Source: Amphimedon queenslandica
Taxonomy: Eukaryota; Porifera; Demospongiae; Haplosclerida; Niphatidae
DNA: 60,940 nt
Reading direction: 5' to 3'
Assembly: GCF_000090795.2 (NCBI RefSeq)
Contig: NW_003546411.1
Span: 62,355-123,294 of the forward strand
Notes under the pieces: generated by a model
What the model was told of the DNA's origin: nothing
The model's input: the letters and a program-made list of their open reading frames with translations, nothing else
Databases searched by the model: none
Shown here: in pieces, positions 11,073-20,991 of the stretch
How the letters are laid out: the number at the start of each line of letters is the position of its first letter
Position numbering within the stretch: position 1 is the stretch's first letter
Program-made: the position numbers and the translations under genes

Positions 11073-12464
11073 ATGGCCCTCTCAGTCTCTCTCGCCCTAT
11101 TTCTCTTGTTCTCTCTGTCCTTCAGAGAGGGTCAAGGTGCTGATAAAGTCATACCTCACGAGCCGCTCTCTGTCATAAAGTCCTATCTCCATTCTCCCTC
11201 GGATGAACAGCTCTCATTATGGCGCCCATTAATAGAGTCTAGTGGCCCCACCCGAGAGAGCCTGCTAGCTAAAATGTTAACAAACATCAAGCACCTCGTC
11301 CAGTCAAGGGCTATAGTGATGTCACTGGATGGGCAGCTTATATTAGAGAGTTTCCCTGAGACCATGAAATGGAATACAAGTCAAGTCTTACCAAACTGTA
11401 ACGTGCTTACATTAATCACCTCATCCCTCACTATACTCCTTGAAGGACACGAACCAGATATTTTCTTCAAAGCACTTCGTGAGCTCTCTATATCAAAGAA
11501 GAAACTAAACGTCCCACAGCACTACCAGTACATGACCCTAATGAGTCTCTTTAATAAACTCCCTGATGGCATTGATAGGGATAGCAAGACATTCAACATA
11601 GAGTTTAATGTTCAATGTCATGTTGCCTTTCAAGCTGTCAATCATCTATTAGGCCGGTCTCTTAATGAAGCCTGGAATGATGCATTTATGAGTCTACAGT
11701 TAGATGAATCGATACTTAATGATCAAGGACATCCTGTCGTTCCATTCTTTAACCTTTATCGTCTGACCGAAGTCATACACTCTGATTTGAATTCATTGCC
11801 TCTCTTGTCTGAAGATGAAAGGGACATTTATGAACGTAGTGACAACTATGCGTTTGGTTGGTGGATGAATGCTGGTATTGATGGTAACAGGCTCCTTGAC
11901 ACTCTCCCTAATGATGCTATGTTTAGTATGAGCCCAACAGCTCAGATATTCGTTATACCATCTTTAAAGATGTCTGCTGTCTTTGTAAATAATGCAGAGA
12001 CTTCGTGGGCAGAGAAGACATATGATGAGGTCCTGTTCTCTAATAATGAGTTATGGCGTCAGGTCCTTTTGATAATTAATCCAGAGTACAGTCAAGCTTA
12101 TCAGAAGGAGAGAGAAGAAAGGATGAAAGCTGAAGGAACTGGACCACCGGCTGGCAGCAATGAAGAAAATGAAAATGAAGATAAAGAAAATGAAAATGAA
12201 GGTGTAAACTCTGAACAATTGGGCACTTTAGGAATGATATTTAATTGGATAGCCTTTGGACTGAATTGGATTCTCGGTGTATTCTATCTTTATTTAGAAT
12301 TCACTTCAGCCCAACACATTTTTATACGCATACTCCTCTGGGTTGTGTTTATCAGTGTGGCTCATGTAGTGGTCTACTGGAGCTTTCACATTGTATGGAA
12401 GACACTGACTATACTGTTCTCTCGAACGCATGAGAGCAGACCAAAGGCTGGAAAGACTGATTGA
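11073..12464 (+). CDS. Membrane-anchored beta-lactamase/PBP-fold-like protein, probably catalytically dead
   Basis: A 463-residue single open frame. It has an N-terminal signal peptide (MALSVSLALFLLFSLSF), a luminal/extracellular domain, a Glu/Asn-rich linker (about residues 350-385), and two hydrophobic C-terminal segments (IFNWIAFGLNWILGVFYLYL and RILLWVVFISVAHVVVYW). The pattern RAIVMSLDGQLILE early and YAFGWWMNAG, then AQIFVIPSLKMSAVFVNN late, match the order and spacing of class C beta-lactamase-like hydrolases (LACTB-type). In those, a G-W-W turn precedes a GQ-x-IFV-x-P strand. Where the S-x-x-K nucleophile motif is expected I see NVLTLITSSLTILLEG, with no SxxK. The fold call is inference from motif order; loss of catalysis follows only if it is right. 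No intron interrupts the frame. The start fits because the signal peptide begins directly at the first Met. Confidence 0.6.
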   Translation: MALSVSLALFLLFSLSFREGQGADKVIPHEPLSVIKSYLHSPSDEQLSLWRPLIESSGPTRESLLAKMLTNIKHLVQSRAIVMSLDGQLILESFPETMKWNTSQVLPNCNVLTLITSSLTILLEGHEPDIFFKALRELSISKKKLNVPQHYQYMTLMSLFNKLPDGIDRDSKTFNIEFNVQCHVAFQAVNHLLGRSLNEAWNDAFMSLQLDESILNDQGHPVVPFFNLYRLTEVIHSDLNSLPLLSEDERDIYERSDNYAFGWWMNAGIDGNRLLDTLPNDAMFSMSPTAQIFVIPSLKMSAVFVNNAETSWAEKTYDEVLFSNNELWRQVLLIINPEYSQAYQKEREERMKAEGTGPPAGSNEENENEDKENENEGVNSEQLGTLGMIFNWIAFGLNWILGVFYLYLEFTSAQHIFIRILLWVVFISVAHVVVYWSFHIVWKTLTILFSRTHESRPKAGKTD

Positions 12465-12611
12465 TAATGTATACCACCATGTATGGATTTTGTGGTATTA
12501 TTATAATTATGGTTTTCATTTTATTAAATTTTTTGAAATAATAATAATTATCCATCATGGTGGAAGGTGTGGTTGATGGTAGTGGCCGGCCGCCGGCCTC
12601 TGACTTAAGTT

Positions 12612-14642
12612 ATGGTTAGTGTCTTGCCATACAAGGGGAAAATACTAGAGGAGAGAAAACTTAAAGCTGTTGAAGATAAGGTCTTGTTGCTCTCTCCCTC
12701 CGCTTTCAACTCGTTTTCAGACATGGAGGATGAAGATGAGATTTTTGGCAAAGAGACCAACAAAGAGACAGCGAGAGAGACAGACCGAGTAGTGGATACT
12801 AGAAAACAAAACGGTGCCGGGGGCTACTTTGAAAGGAAGGTACACATACCTGATAGCGAGGGCTTCAAGTACATTGCTGGGTTCAGTTTCAAGAAACTCT
12901 GGGCTTTCTCTGGTCCCGGTTTCCTAATGAGCATAGCCTATCTTGATCCTGGTAATATAGAATCAGACCTTCAATCAGGAGCAACTGCCGGCTACCAGTT
13001 GCTATGGCTACTGATGGTATCCACTTTCCTTGGTCTCCTCCTACAGCGTCTCTCTGCTCGTCTGGGGGTCGTCTCTGGTCGGAACCTTGCCGAGGCATGT
13101 CGTGAGAACCTACCATTCGTCCCACGTATATCTCTATGGCTCATGATTGAAGTGGCTATTATCGGTAGTGACATGCAAGAGGTCATTGGGACTGCGATTG
13201 CCTTTTATCTCCTCTCACATCGTCACATCCCTCTCTGGGCCGGCGTCTTGATAACAATATTTGACACCTTTTTCTTCCTGTTCCTTGACAAGTACGGACT
13301 AAGAAAGCTAGAGTTGTTCTTTTGTTTCCTCATCACTGTAATGGCACTAGCGTTCGGGGCAGAGTTTGTCTGGGCGAGTATTGCCGGTTACGTTGATTTC
13401 GTTGCTTTATTAAAGGGACTATTCGTCCCCGAGGTTTCTTCATCAAGGGTTGTGGTGGCTGTGGGTATAGTTGGTGCAGTGATAATGCCCCATAATATCT
13501 ATCTTCACTCGTCACTAGTGAAGTCCCGTGAGGTAGAGACGGACAATCCCAAGAAAATTAAAGAAGCCAATTTTTATTTCTTCATAGAGTCGGCTGTTGC
13601 TCTCCTAGTCTCTTTTGTTATCAATCTGTTCGTAGTGTCCGTATTTGCTGCTACATATAATGGACTTGTCTCTGAAGATATTGAACAAATATGTCCTGAA
13701 GTAATAAACTCTAGTGCAGATACCTATTCCCCTAATGACACTGTACCTATTGATATATATAAAGGAGGACTCTTCCTTGGTTGTTACTTCACTGGGGCAG
13801 CTAAGTACATATGGGCCATTGGTATCCTCGCTGCCGGGTCTAGTTCTACCATGACCGGAACCTATGCGGGTCAATTTGTGATGGAAGGGTTCCTGGACAT
13901 ACACTGGAGTCGTTGGAAGAGGGTTATGTTCACTCGCTCTATTGCCATCCTTCCTACACTAATGGTGGCTGTCTTTACTAGTATTGATCGCTTGACTGGA
14001 ATGAATGATATACTGAATGTTGTCCAATCTCTCCAATTACCATTTGCCCTCCTACCAATCCTACACTTCACTAATTCTTATCTAGTAATGGGCTCCTTTA
14101 AAAATGGCATCATCATGAAATTCATTATTTGGCTTCTAGCTCTCTCAGTGATATGCATCAATTTCTTTTTTGTGTACACCTTTATTAAGGACCGATCGCA
14201 ATTTTGGGTTTACATTCTAACAGTCATTGTTCTCCTACCTTATCTCTCTCTGGTCCTCTATCTAGGGCTCAAGGCTCTTGTTAGCTCACTCCCTCGTAAA
14301 GCCTCGGATTGCATCAATAGCAAGATGAAGAGGATACCATTATGTGATTGCCCGTGGTTGGATAGGATAAAGTGTATTTCCTCTAAGAAGTATTGCAGTT
14401 GGTTTGGACGAGCTGAGGACGCATTGGAGAGACAGAAAGATAGAGCAGGACAGCTCATAAAAGAGAAGATGAAGCGGACCTGTTCCTTGTGTTACCCCTC
14501 CCAGTGTTGCCGGTCTGAAGATCATGTAATGAGTGATGATGAGGAAACTGAGCTGCTGGACACTAGCACTTCAAGTTCTTCTAGTGTTGGGGCTGGAGGA
14601 GGCTCTGAGGCTACTTTTGATGAGTCTGAAACTATAAACTAA
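12612..14642 (+). CDS. NRAMP divalent metal/H+ symporter (SLC11 family)
   Basis: Moves Mn2+, Fe2+ and related ions with protons across plasma or endo-lysosomal membranes. 676 residues in a single open frame. TM1 carries the metal-binding DPGN at residues 112-115 ([20 protein letters not shown]). TM6 carries MPHN at 292-295, followed by [13 protein letters not shown], as in animal SLC11A1/A2. About 12 hydrophobic segments follow in family order, with an extracellular glycosylated loop near 345-380 (INSS, PNDT). The C-tail is longer than usual and Cys-rich ([15 protein letters not shown]), then acidic/Ser-rich. A second Met at codon 38 (12723, [11 protein letters not shown]) could be the real start, because residues 1-37 are not family-like. 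It follows the PBP-like gene by 147 bp on the same strand. Absence of introns in a gene usually split in animals is unusual. Confidence 0.95.
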   Translation: MVSVLPYKGKILEERKLKAVEDKVLLLSPSAFNSFSDMEDEDEIFGKETNKETARETDRVVDTRKQNGAGGYFERKVHIPDSEGFKYIAGFSFKKLWAFSGPGFLMSIAYLDPGNIESDLQSGATAGYQLLWLLMVSTFLGLLLQRLSARLGVVSGRNLAEACRENLPFVPRISLWLMIEVAIIGSDMQEVIGTAIAFYLLSHRHIPLWAGVLITIFDTFFFLFLDKYGLRKLELFFCFLITVMALAFGAEFVWASIAGYVDFVALLKGLFVPEVSSSRVVVAVGIVGAVIMPHNIYLHSSLVKSREVETDNPKKIKEANFYFFIESAVALLVSFVINLFVVSVFAATYNGLVSEDIEQICPEVINSSADTYSPNDTVPIDIYKGGLFLGCYFTGAAKYIWAIGILAAGSSSTMTGTYAGQFVMEGFLDIHWSRWKRVMFTRSIAILPTLMVAVFTSIDRLTGMNDILNVVQSLQLPFALLPILHFTNSYLVMGSFKNGIIMKFIIWLLALSVICINFFFVYTFIKDRSQFWVYILTVIVLLPYLSLVLYLGLKALVSSLPRKASDCINSKMKRIPLCDCPWLDRIKCISSKKYCSWFGRAEDALERQKDRAGQLIKEKMKRTCSLCYPSQCCRSEDHVMSDDEETELLDTSTSSSSSVGAGGGSEATFDESETIN

Positions 14643-15493
14643 TCATTAATATTTTTGTATCATTTTATCTTTCACAATCGTACATGTCAATTTGCTAGAT
14701 ATTTATTATTTTTTCAATTTCATTATCAATGTACGCATACTATTCTTTCAGAGCCTCTTGTAGCCCAGCAATGTACTGCACACTTGTCGGTATTATTTAC
14801 CATTAATATAAATGTGTATTGCTAGTGTCTATGTAGCAGTGTTAAATGTTAATGCAAAAATGTATTGCTAGCCAGTATCTGTTATTTTATAAACAATAAT
14901 AATTATGCTAGTCAGTCATTTAAGTGAAAAGCCTTTTAATAGAGTTTGTACTCATCACGTTATACTACTGACCATAGTACAGACCTCTTGTCCAAGTATA
15001 GTAATTTACACACACACACACAACATTTGGCTTCTTATCAGTCACACAACTGATACTGGTGTGAGTGGTGTCATGCACAACCAACATTGACCATAACTGA
15101 ACCAGTGAAACTATCAGTACGTGTATACACTATACAGGTCACAAATAAGTGTCTCAAATTTTACTATTTTGTACTTATTACCATATAGATAATTAAAAAA
15201 ATTTTTAATGCCCAAAATTTTTTGTGAATTTTCACAATTTATTCACAATTCACGAACATAAAATCTGCAAAAAAAAATTTAATACAGTTTTACATATACC
15301 GTACCTCAAAAGATTTTGGATGAATTTGTGAAATTTTTCAGACTCTCTGTACGGTATTATTATTACTATTATTATTATTATATTTTATTGATGCAACAAT
15401 TGAAAAAATAATAATAATTATAAAGAGGAGCAACAATAGAACAGAGAGGCACAGCTGAGACAAGGAGAATACACTGCTATTGCTTCTGTCATT
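14643..15493. other. Convergent intergenic interval
   Basis: This lies between the 3' ends of NRAMP and TRAP-alpha. It is AT-rich with a CA tract near 15008, and it contains the palindromic element at 15179-15355. I see no gene. Confidence 0.6.
15179..15355. mobile_element. Palindromic element, TACCATA/TACGGTA ends
   Basis: It starts TACCATATAG and ends TCTCTGTACGGTA. The inner arms are rich in TTTTTGTGAATTTTCAC / GTGAAATTTTTCAG, which pair imperfectly. It belongs with the elements at 19703, 34265, 36401, 44733 and 45230. Confidence 0.6.
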
Positions 15494-18349
15494 CTAATCA
15501 ACTTTAGGAGTGTTCAATGTATTATTGCTAGTTGTCTTCTGTCTGTTACGAGGTGACGTCGGCTTCCTTGGGCTCTTCTCTACATTTGATAGAGACAGAA
15601 ATAATAATGAGAATAAACATGTACATGCACAGGGTTGCCAACAGAATTTTGGCATAGTGTTCTCTGGAAATTTTTGAAGTTGCTCTAAAATCTAATTAAA
15701 GGCTTTGCAGGATATTTTGTCAAAAATGAATAGGAGAGAATTCTCCATTTTAATAATTTTTTTGATACATATACATATACTAATGTTGTGTAAAAAATTT
15801 AAGGTGATTCACAGAAAAAATTGGTTTTTAAAAATTTTTGAAGTTGCTTCAAAATCAGGCCAAAGTCCCTGTAACCAAATTACTAATATTACTAGTACAT
15901 GGTCGTTGGCCAAATTTAGTCAAAAATAAAAAGATATTTCTCCATTTTAATAATTCTTTGATACATATACATGTACTTATGTTGTGTTAAATTTTGAGCT
16001 GGTTCTCATCAAAATTGGAATTTTTAAAAATTTTTGAAGCTGAACCATAAATGCTACAACAGCCTTCTAGCTCATGCACTTATCATCCATTGGGGGAAAC
16101 CCTGTATAGTACATGTCATTCCAGAGTGAAGCTGATTCCTAACAAAATGACTGATAGTGTGGATGTACATGCACATGTGTACATTCACATGCATAAAAGG
16201 CTAATTAATATAAAATTCACAAACAGAAAAGTTCAAGTAGTTACTTTGTATAGTTCCTTCAGGGAGCCAGCTCTCATCAACCTGACTCCTCTTGTTCTTA
16301 GTAGTACCTCTTTCAACTGGAGCAGCACGCTTCTTTGGAGCTGCCCTACCACCCTAAGAGAGAGAGGGGGAGAGAGAGAGGGGGGAGAGAGAGGGGAGAG
16401 AGAGGGGGGGAGAGAGAGAGGGGGGAGAGAGAGAGGGGGAGAGAGAGAGAGGGAGATGATACTGTGAAGGTATAAGCTAAAGTATACTTACTCTTTTAAC
16501 TGTAGTCCATACAAAATGAATAATAAACATCAGCAGGCAGACTCCAGATATCATTAGCACATACATGAAGAACCTAGCAGTATTAAAAATAAATAATAAC
16601 AATCCCTCTTTCAGCTCTCTTCTTATACTCACGACTCAGCATCAAATTCTTCTTCAATCTCGACAATATTAACAGTTCCATTAAAAACAGCATCTCTAAA
16701 CTCATTGCCTTCCTGCAAATTAGTAATGATAATTATCAAATTTCTACACTATTTACAGACAAAAATTACACGTACATATCACTACAACAATGCAATCACT
16801 ACTGTTACCATTATATATTACTATTACCCAGATCAGGTCATAAGTACACAATAAAATGAGATATTATAGACATGACTCACCTCTGTCTTATAATATACAT
16901 TAACAACTAAGCCAAACGGTCTGGAATAGAAAGATTCACTAGGAGTAAAATCATATGTGAATGATGCCTAGGGAGGTGAAGGTAAAATTAATAAGAATAA
17001 AAAAAAAAACAACATGTACCTGGTGGGAAGGGGGAACGTAGGCATCATAATAAACCTTTGAAAACTATAAAGAACAAAACATGTGTTAATATGCATGTAA
17101 TACATGTACACGCAATACATATACATGTACATATCAATAAAGGTAAAAGTGATCATTCTAGCTTGGACAAGACAATAATGTTACTCACATTTTGAATAAA
17201 ATAGGAAAAATCTTGAGGATACCTATAATACGTATGTACATGTGTAATAAATATAAGTACACACTGTACCTAAATGAAGCCTCAACTGACGTCACTATAA
17301 AATTTTCATTACCATTGTTTGAGAAACCAATCAAAGACTTAACGATCTGACCAGCCAGGAAGTCTTAAGAAATTAGAGAAAGAGAGAGACAGTAAGAGAA
17401 AAGTATAACATAGATGTGGCATTATTTATTGTTACTTACTATTTTCAGCTCTGTTAGTGAATATAATGTCAGTCTTAGCATCAGGCGATGGCTTATATAA
17501 ATCTTCTTCTTCTTCCTCCTCCTCCTCTTCCTCTTCTGATCCAGCACCATCACCACCTGATTCCTACACACACATGCAATATGTTATGTGTGTACACAAT
17601 ACTTTATTATTATTATGAAAATAGAGGAAATCATTAAGAAACCACAATTATATAAACAAAATGGGGAGAGATAAAATGAGAGAGAAGAGACAGTGTATGT
17701 GCTGAAAGACCCAAATAAAGAACAAAAGATGTGATTGTATATTGTGTGTGTGTGCTAGTCTCTTACCCTAGCCTCTCCAGCGTCTGGTAATACAACATTC
17801 TCATCATCCTCTCCCTCTTCATCATCCACTGACATCACTTCATCATCTTCACCAACAACAGCATCATCAGCTAACGCCAACGATGGGCCTAAGAGGAACA
17901 AGAGAGAGGAAAGAAGGGGAGAAAGAAAAAAAAAAAGAAAGGGTCAACAAAGTATGGAAGTACATGTACTAAGATAATGAACGTGTATGTACTGTCCATT
18001 ATGAGGTCTCAGAGTAGATAAGCTGAATCAAAGAGCTAACGGTACGCAAGCACACTCCTTCTAACAGTTACCATAGCAACTGATAGACATTAGCATCACA
18101 TCCCAAACGACCATAAGTCGTAAATAATTACCACGGCAACAAGAACTGTTCCCGTGGCAACATTATACGAGCGTGAACAAGGGAGAGTAGCTTTACATGC
18201 CGCCTAGCCTCAGACCAAATGCCACAAATACATCATTGACCTCAACAAGGCCTTATGCACTCTTTGGACTCACCAGAGAGGCTGAGTAAAGGGGTTAAAA
18301 ATAAACTAAGTGAGAGTAGAAGGACAAGACTTCCTCTGGGGCTCATCAT
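15494..18349 (-). CDS. SSR1: Translocon-associated protein subunit alpha (TRAP-alpha/SSR1)
   Basis: An ER membrane glycoprotein of the TRAP complex beside Sec61 that helps nascent-chain translocation. The start is at 18349 (two adjacent Met codons; [20 protein letters not shown] is the signal peptide). Exons then give the acidic luminal region ([20 protein letters not shown] at ~17.8 kb, poly-Glu at ~17.5 kb) and the conserved luminal beta-domain. The latter reads [20 protein letters not shown] at 17.2-17.3 kb, with [20 protein letters not shown] and [20 protein letters not shown] at ~16.9-17.05 kb and [20 protein letters not shown] at ~16.65 kb. A single TM ([20 protein letters not shown]) follows, then a basic cytosolic tail ([19 protein letters not shown]). 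The last exon is Ser/Pro/Lys-rich and ends TPKVD with a stop at 15494-15496. Length and order agree with the animal family. The start is divergent from the small gene at 18646. Confidence 0.93.
15625..16105. mobile_element. Degenerate copy of the GGGTTTCCCAC repeat family (SSR1 intron)
   Basis: It begins AGGGTTGCCAACAGAATTTT then GGCATAGTGTTCTC, and ends ATTGGGGGAAACCCTG. Internal phrases AGGAGAGAATTCTCCATTTT and CATATACTAATGTTGTGTA are those of the 186-bp unit at 5.2-5.9 kb, in the opposite orientation. The element is diverged. Confidence 0.6.
16357..16457. repeat. GA-rich simple repeat (SSR1 intron)
   Basis: About 100 bp of GAGAGAGGGGG-type purine repeat. It makes a short low-complexity plus-strand frame that is not a gene. 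Confidence 0.95.
18065..18170. promoter_or_regulatory. Cluster of X-box-like half sites in SSR1 intron 1
   Basis: CCATAGCAAC (18072-18081), CCACGGCAAC (18131-18140) and CCCGTGGCAAC (18151-18161) lie within 90 bp. They resemble halves of the RFX X-box (GTTGCCATGGCAAC). They lie in the first intron, ~180-280 bp inside the gene. Regulatory use is inference. Confidence 0.4.
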
Positions 18350-18645
18350 ATTCTCCAGTGATTCAATACGGACCAGTCAGACTATCATAAGAGACGGTCC
18401 TCTACTGTAGAGTGAGGGAAGGAGAAGATGGAGACGGATAATTCACAATAGCTTTTGTACATAGACTCACCCTAAAGGCCTAATTATGAAAAGAGACCGC
18501 ACCTATAACAATAAAAATCTTTGATCGTCACGCCCATTTAATTGAACTGGGTGGGGTTAAGTTGCCCACGTGGTATAATCCTGCTTTTTGCTCTATCGCA
18601 GTCACAGTGCAGTCTATGGCTTGACCGCCACCATAGCTTGCTATT

Positions 18646-18882
18646 ATGGATCGGTATCGGAGCATAAAGTATCCTGTTTGGGTAAAGTACAACGGTGAAG
18701 TTTCAAAAATATTAGTGGAGGATGAGGAATCAATCGTTAATCAATGCTGGGAAAAAATTTCAGCTAATTCTCGGGTGAAACAGACAGCAAAGTTTAACGG
18801 GAGGAGTCTGGACTATGAAGAAAAGGTCGTATCTTTAAATACAACTGAAGACAATCCAATGGAATTTTTCAAAGGTTATTGA
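18646..18882 (+). CDS. Small 78-residue protein, possible ubiquitin-like (beta-grasp) fold
   Basis: An uninterrupted frame of 78 codons. I do not recognise it by sequence. The layout is suggestive: an opening strand (YPVWVKYNGEVSKILVED), an amphipathic helix (ESIVNQCWEKISANSRV), then KFNGRSLDYEEKVVSL and a hydrophobic end (NPMEFFKGY). This resembles the strand-helix-strand plan of ubiquitin-like domains, in which F-x-G-x-x-L-D marks the third strand. The upstream 297 bp is shared with the divergent SSR1 start and contains CACGTG at 18567-18572. No signal peptide or TM is seen. The gene could have further exons downstream, but the frame ends in TGA, where it reads GYstop. Fold assignment is weak. 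Confidence 0.5.
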   Translation: MDRYRSIKYPVWVKYNGEVSKILVEDEESIVNQCWEKISANSRVKQTAKFNGRSLDYEEKVVSLNTTEDNPMEFFKGY

Positions 18883-18987
18883 TAATGTGTGATCATTAGT
18901 ACTAGTCTTTGTCTGATATTGTGTCATTTTATTCTTGTGGTCAACTGCATGTTCATTAGTAGACAGTTCGCAAAGCCTGCATGTAAC

Positions 18988-19692
18988 CATGGATAGTAGA
19001 GCAAGGAAATAGATTGGAAACGCCTATACAAAGGTGTAGACCATCTGTTATGTCATGGCAGTTGCTCTTACTTGATATATCTATATCTTTCTATCCTTTT
19101 GTAAGAAATCCAATCACTTTTTCGGTCAGGTTTAAGGATTTTTGTGCCCAAATATGATTGATTATATGTACATATGCTACTTTTTTGTGCAACTCTACAT
19201 GATCTACTTGTGAAAACTAGCTGTTTGTGACAAGACTAATGACTGACAAAGAGGTGATACTTTGTACACCTCTTGCATCAGGATTGAGCAGTTTACAAAT
19301 GAAATATAAGTTTAATTGTGTTCATTATAGTTGTTTGTATGTACTTATTTAGTTTTATATCATAATAAAAGCCTAAATGAGTGCTAAACTAAGGTGTTTT
19401 ATATATTGATCAAATTTTCTAGAGTTTTGTAGCCACAGAAGCGACTCCAGGGTGTAATTTTCTTTCAAAAAAGAAAGCAGAAGGACATGAGCAACAGAAC
19501 ATTGTGATCTCATTGATACTGACTGCTCTTTCCTCTGTAGTTGGCCTTTTGTAAGCTCTAAGGATGACTGCAGCAACTGAATAGGAGCCATATTAACATG
19601 TTATTGTAGTTAATTCATTGCTTCCGGTATAGCGGATGGTCCATGCCTTTATATAGGCATTTCCAATCCATTTCCCTGCTCTACTATCCATG
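18988..19692. mobile_element. 705-bp element with ~60-bp terminal inverted repeats
   Basis: The left end CATGGATAGTAGAGCAAGG continues AAATAGATTGGAAACGCC and TATACAAAGG. The right end read on the other strand is CATGGATAGTAGAGCAGGG, AAATGGATTGGAAATGCC, TATATAAAGG. The match extends about 60 bp with few differences. A 72-codon minus-strand frame at 19373-19591 lies inside but is not a recognisable transposase. It is probably a non-autonomous DNA transposon. Confidence 0.75.
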
Positions 19693-19702
19693 ATGTAACA
19701 CA

Positions 19703-19875
19703 TACCGTATAGCGAGTTTATTTTGAGGATAACGAATTTCGCAGATTTTTAGATATTTATAGGGAACAAGATGACAGAATAGTGGAAATTCGTGAAAATT
19801 AATTCTGCGAACTTTCGGATACAGGTCATTTGCAAAATTTATTATTCTCAAAATAAACCGGCTATATATATGGTA
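19703..19875. mobile_element. Palindromic element, TACCGTA ends
   Basis: It starts TACCGTATAGCGAGTTTATT and continues TTGAGGATAACGAATTTCGC. On the other strand the right end reads TACCATATATATAGCCGG then TTTATTTTGAGAATAATA. About 170 bp, able to fold back along most of its length. Confidence 0.75.
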
Positions 19876-20399
19876 TGAGTAATACTTTTGGAAACCATGA
19901 CAATAATGCACCACAAAAATAATTCTACACTATTTGGTAATGATTAACCCTACTGAGCTAATACCTTTGTAGTCTTACAGTACAGGGGCATAGCCAAGGG
20001 ACTTTTTTTTAATTAAAATTTTAAATTAAGCTGTTTTGGAAAGAAAAATTGCTCTGCAACTTACATATTGAAGGTTTTATAAAAATTTTATGGCACACTC
20101 ACTTACCCCCTCATTCCAAAAAAAATTCTGCCTACGCCCCTGTCTGAAATCTTAATATACAGTTCCTTAAGCTATCAAACCGTAAGACTTCAATAATTGA
20201 ATCTGGCATTAGCTTACTAAACACTTCATGTCTCACGCCACACTTATTATTTTAGTCACTGTACCAAAGTGTAACTTTTACAATCTGGGGACAAAGCATC
20301 AATTTTATTAATTATTTTAATTATTTGTTAATTATTTTAAGCATCAATTCAAGCATTATCTTTACACAGCATACATTTTGTAAGTACATGTATATGCAT

Positions 20400-20830
20400 G
20401 TATATCAGGAAAAATATCAAAATAAGGGGTTTTCTCCTAGCCAGTTCTGATGAAATATCTTGTACTATAATACAGGATGCAACTTTGCAATTTTATTAAA
20501 ATCTAATTTTGATTGGAACTCTGGTCAAGATAAGGTTCTCTATAAAGTCTGGTAAGCATAGGAGCTCGTTTTCCCGGTATAGCAAGGCTGCAAAAGTTGT
20601 GGCAGCCATTTTGTTTGGGGGTGAATCCTACTTAGTAACGCTACCGCGTTACTAATAAGCTCAAATTTTCTACACAACATAAGAACATTCTTCATTTTTT
20701 CCTGATACATATACATGTACATGCATGTACATGTATATGTATCAGGAAAAAATGAAGAATTTTCTCCATATGTTTTTGGTGAAATACCCTATACTATAGT
20801 ACAGAGTCTGACATGTGCACCCGCGTATGT
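20400..20830. repeat. Diverged copy of 186-bp family with embedded conserved segment
   Basis: Phrases TTTTCTCCTAGCC, TATACATGTACATG and ACTATAGTACAGAGTC belong to the 186-bp family. Between 20588 and 20657 sits a segment (CAAAAGTTGTGGCAGCCATT and GGGGGTGAATCCTACTTAG) that also occurs at 38203-38270. It ends in the palindrome TAGTAACGC...GCGTTACTA. Confidence 0.6.
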
Positions 20831-20991
20831 AGAAAACACCAACAAAATATGTGTAGATGTAGATGTGTACATTTATAAGTAAATGATGTAATACTAATTT
20901 ATCAAGTTTAATCTTGCTATAACAAGCCTTCACCCTTCACATCTATTTAATTTATGCTACAATACTTTTATTATTTATAGGAGACAATATA

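Larger units (their letters stand above)
18883..20991. other. Repeat-filled intergenic region
   Basis: The region contains the 705-bp inverted-repeat element (18988-19692), the palindromic element (19703-19875) and diverged copies of the 186-bp family (20.4-20.83 kb). Nothing between them looks coding. Confidence 0.6.

Noticed and set aside
13605-14071. Minus-strand frames inside NRAMP
   Set aside because: They are shadow frames of the highly conserved transporter ORF, with no domain or start support.
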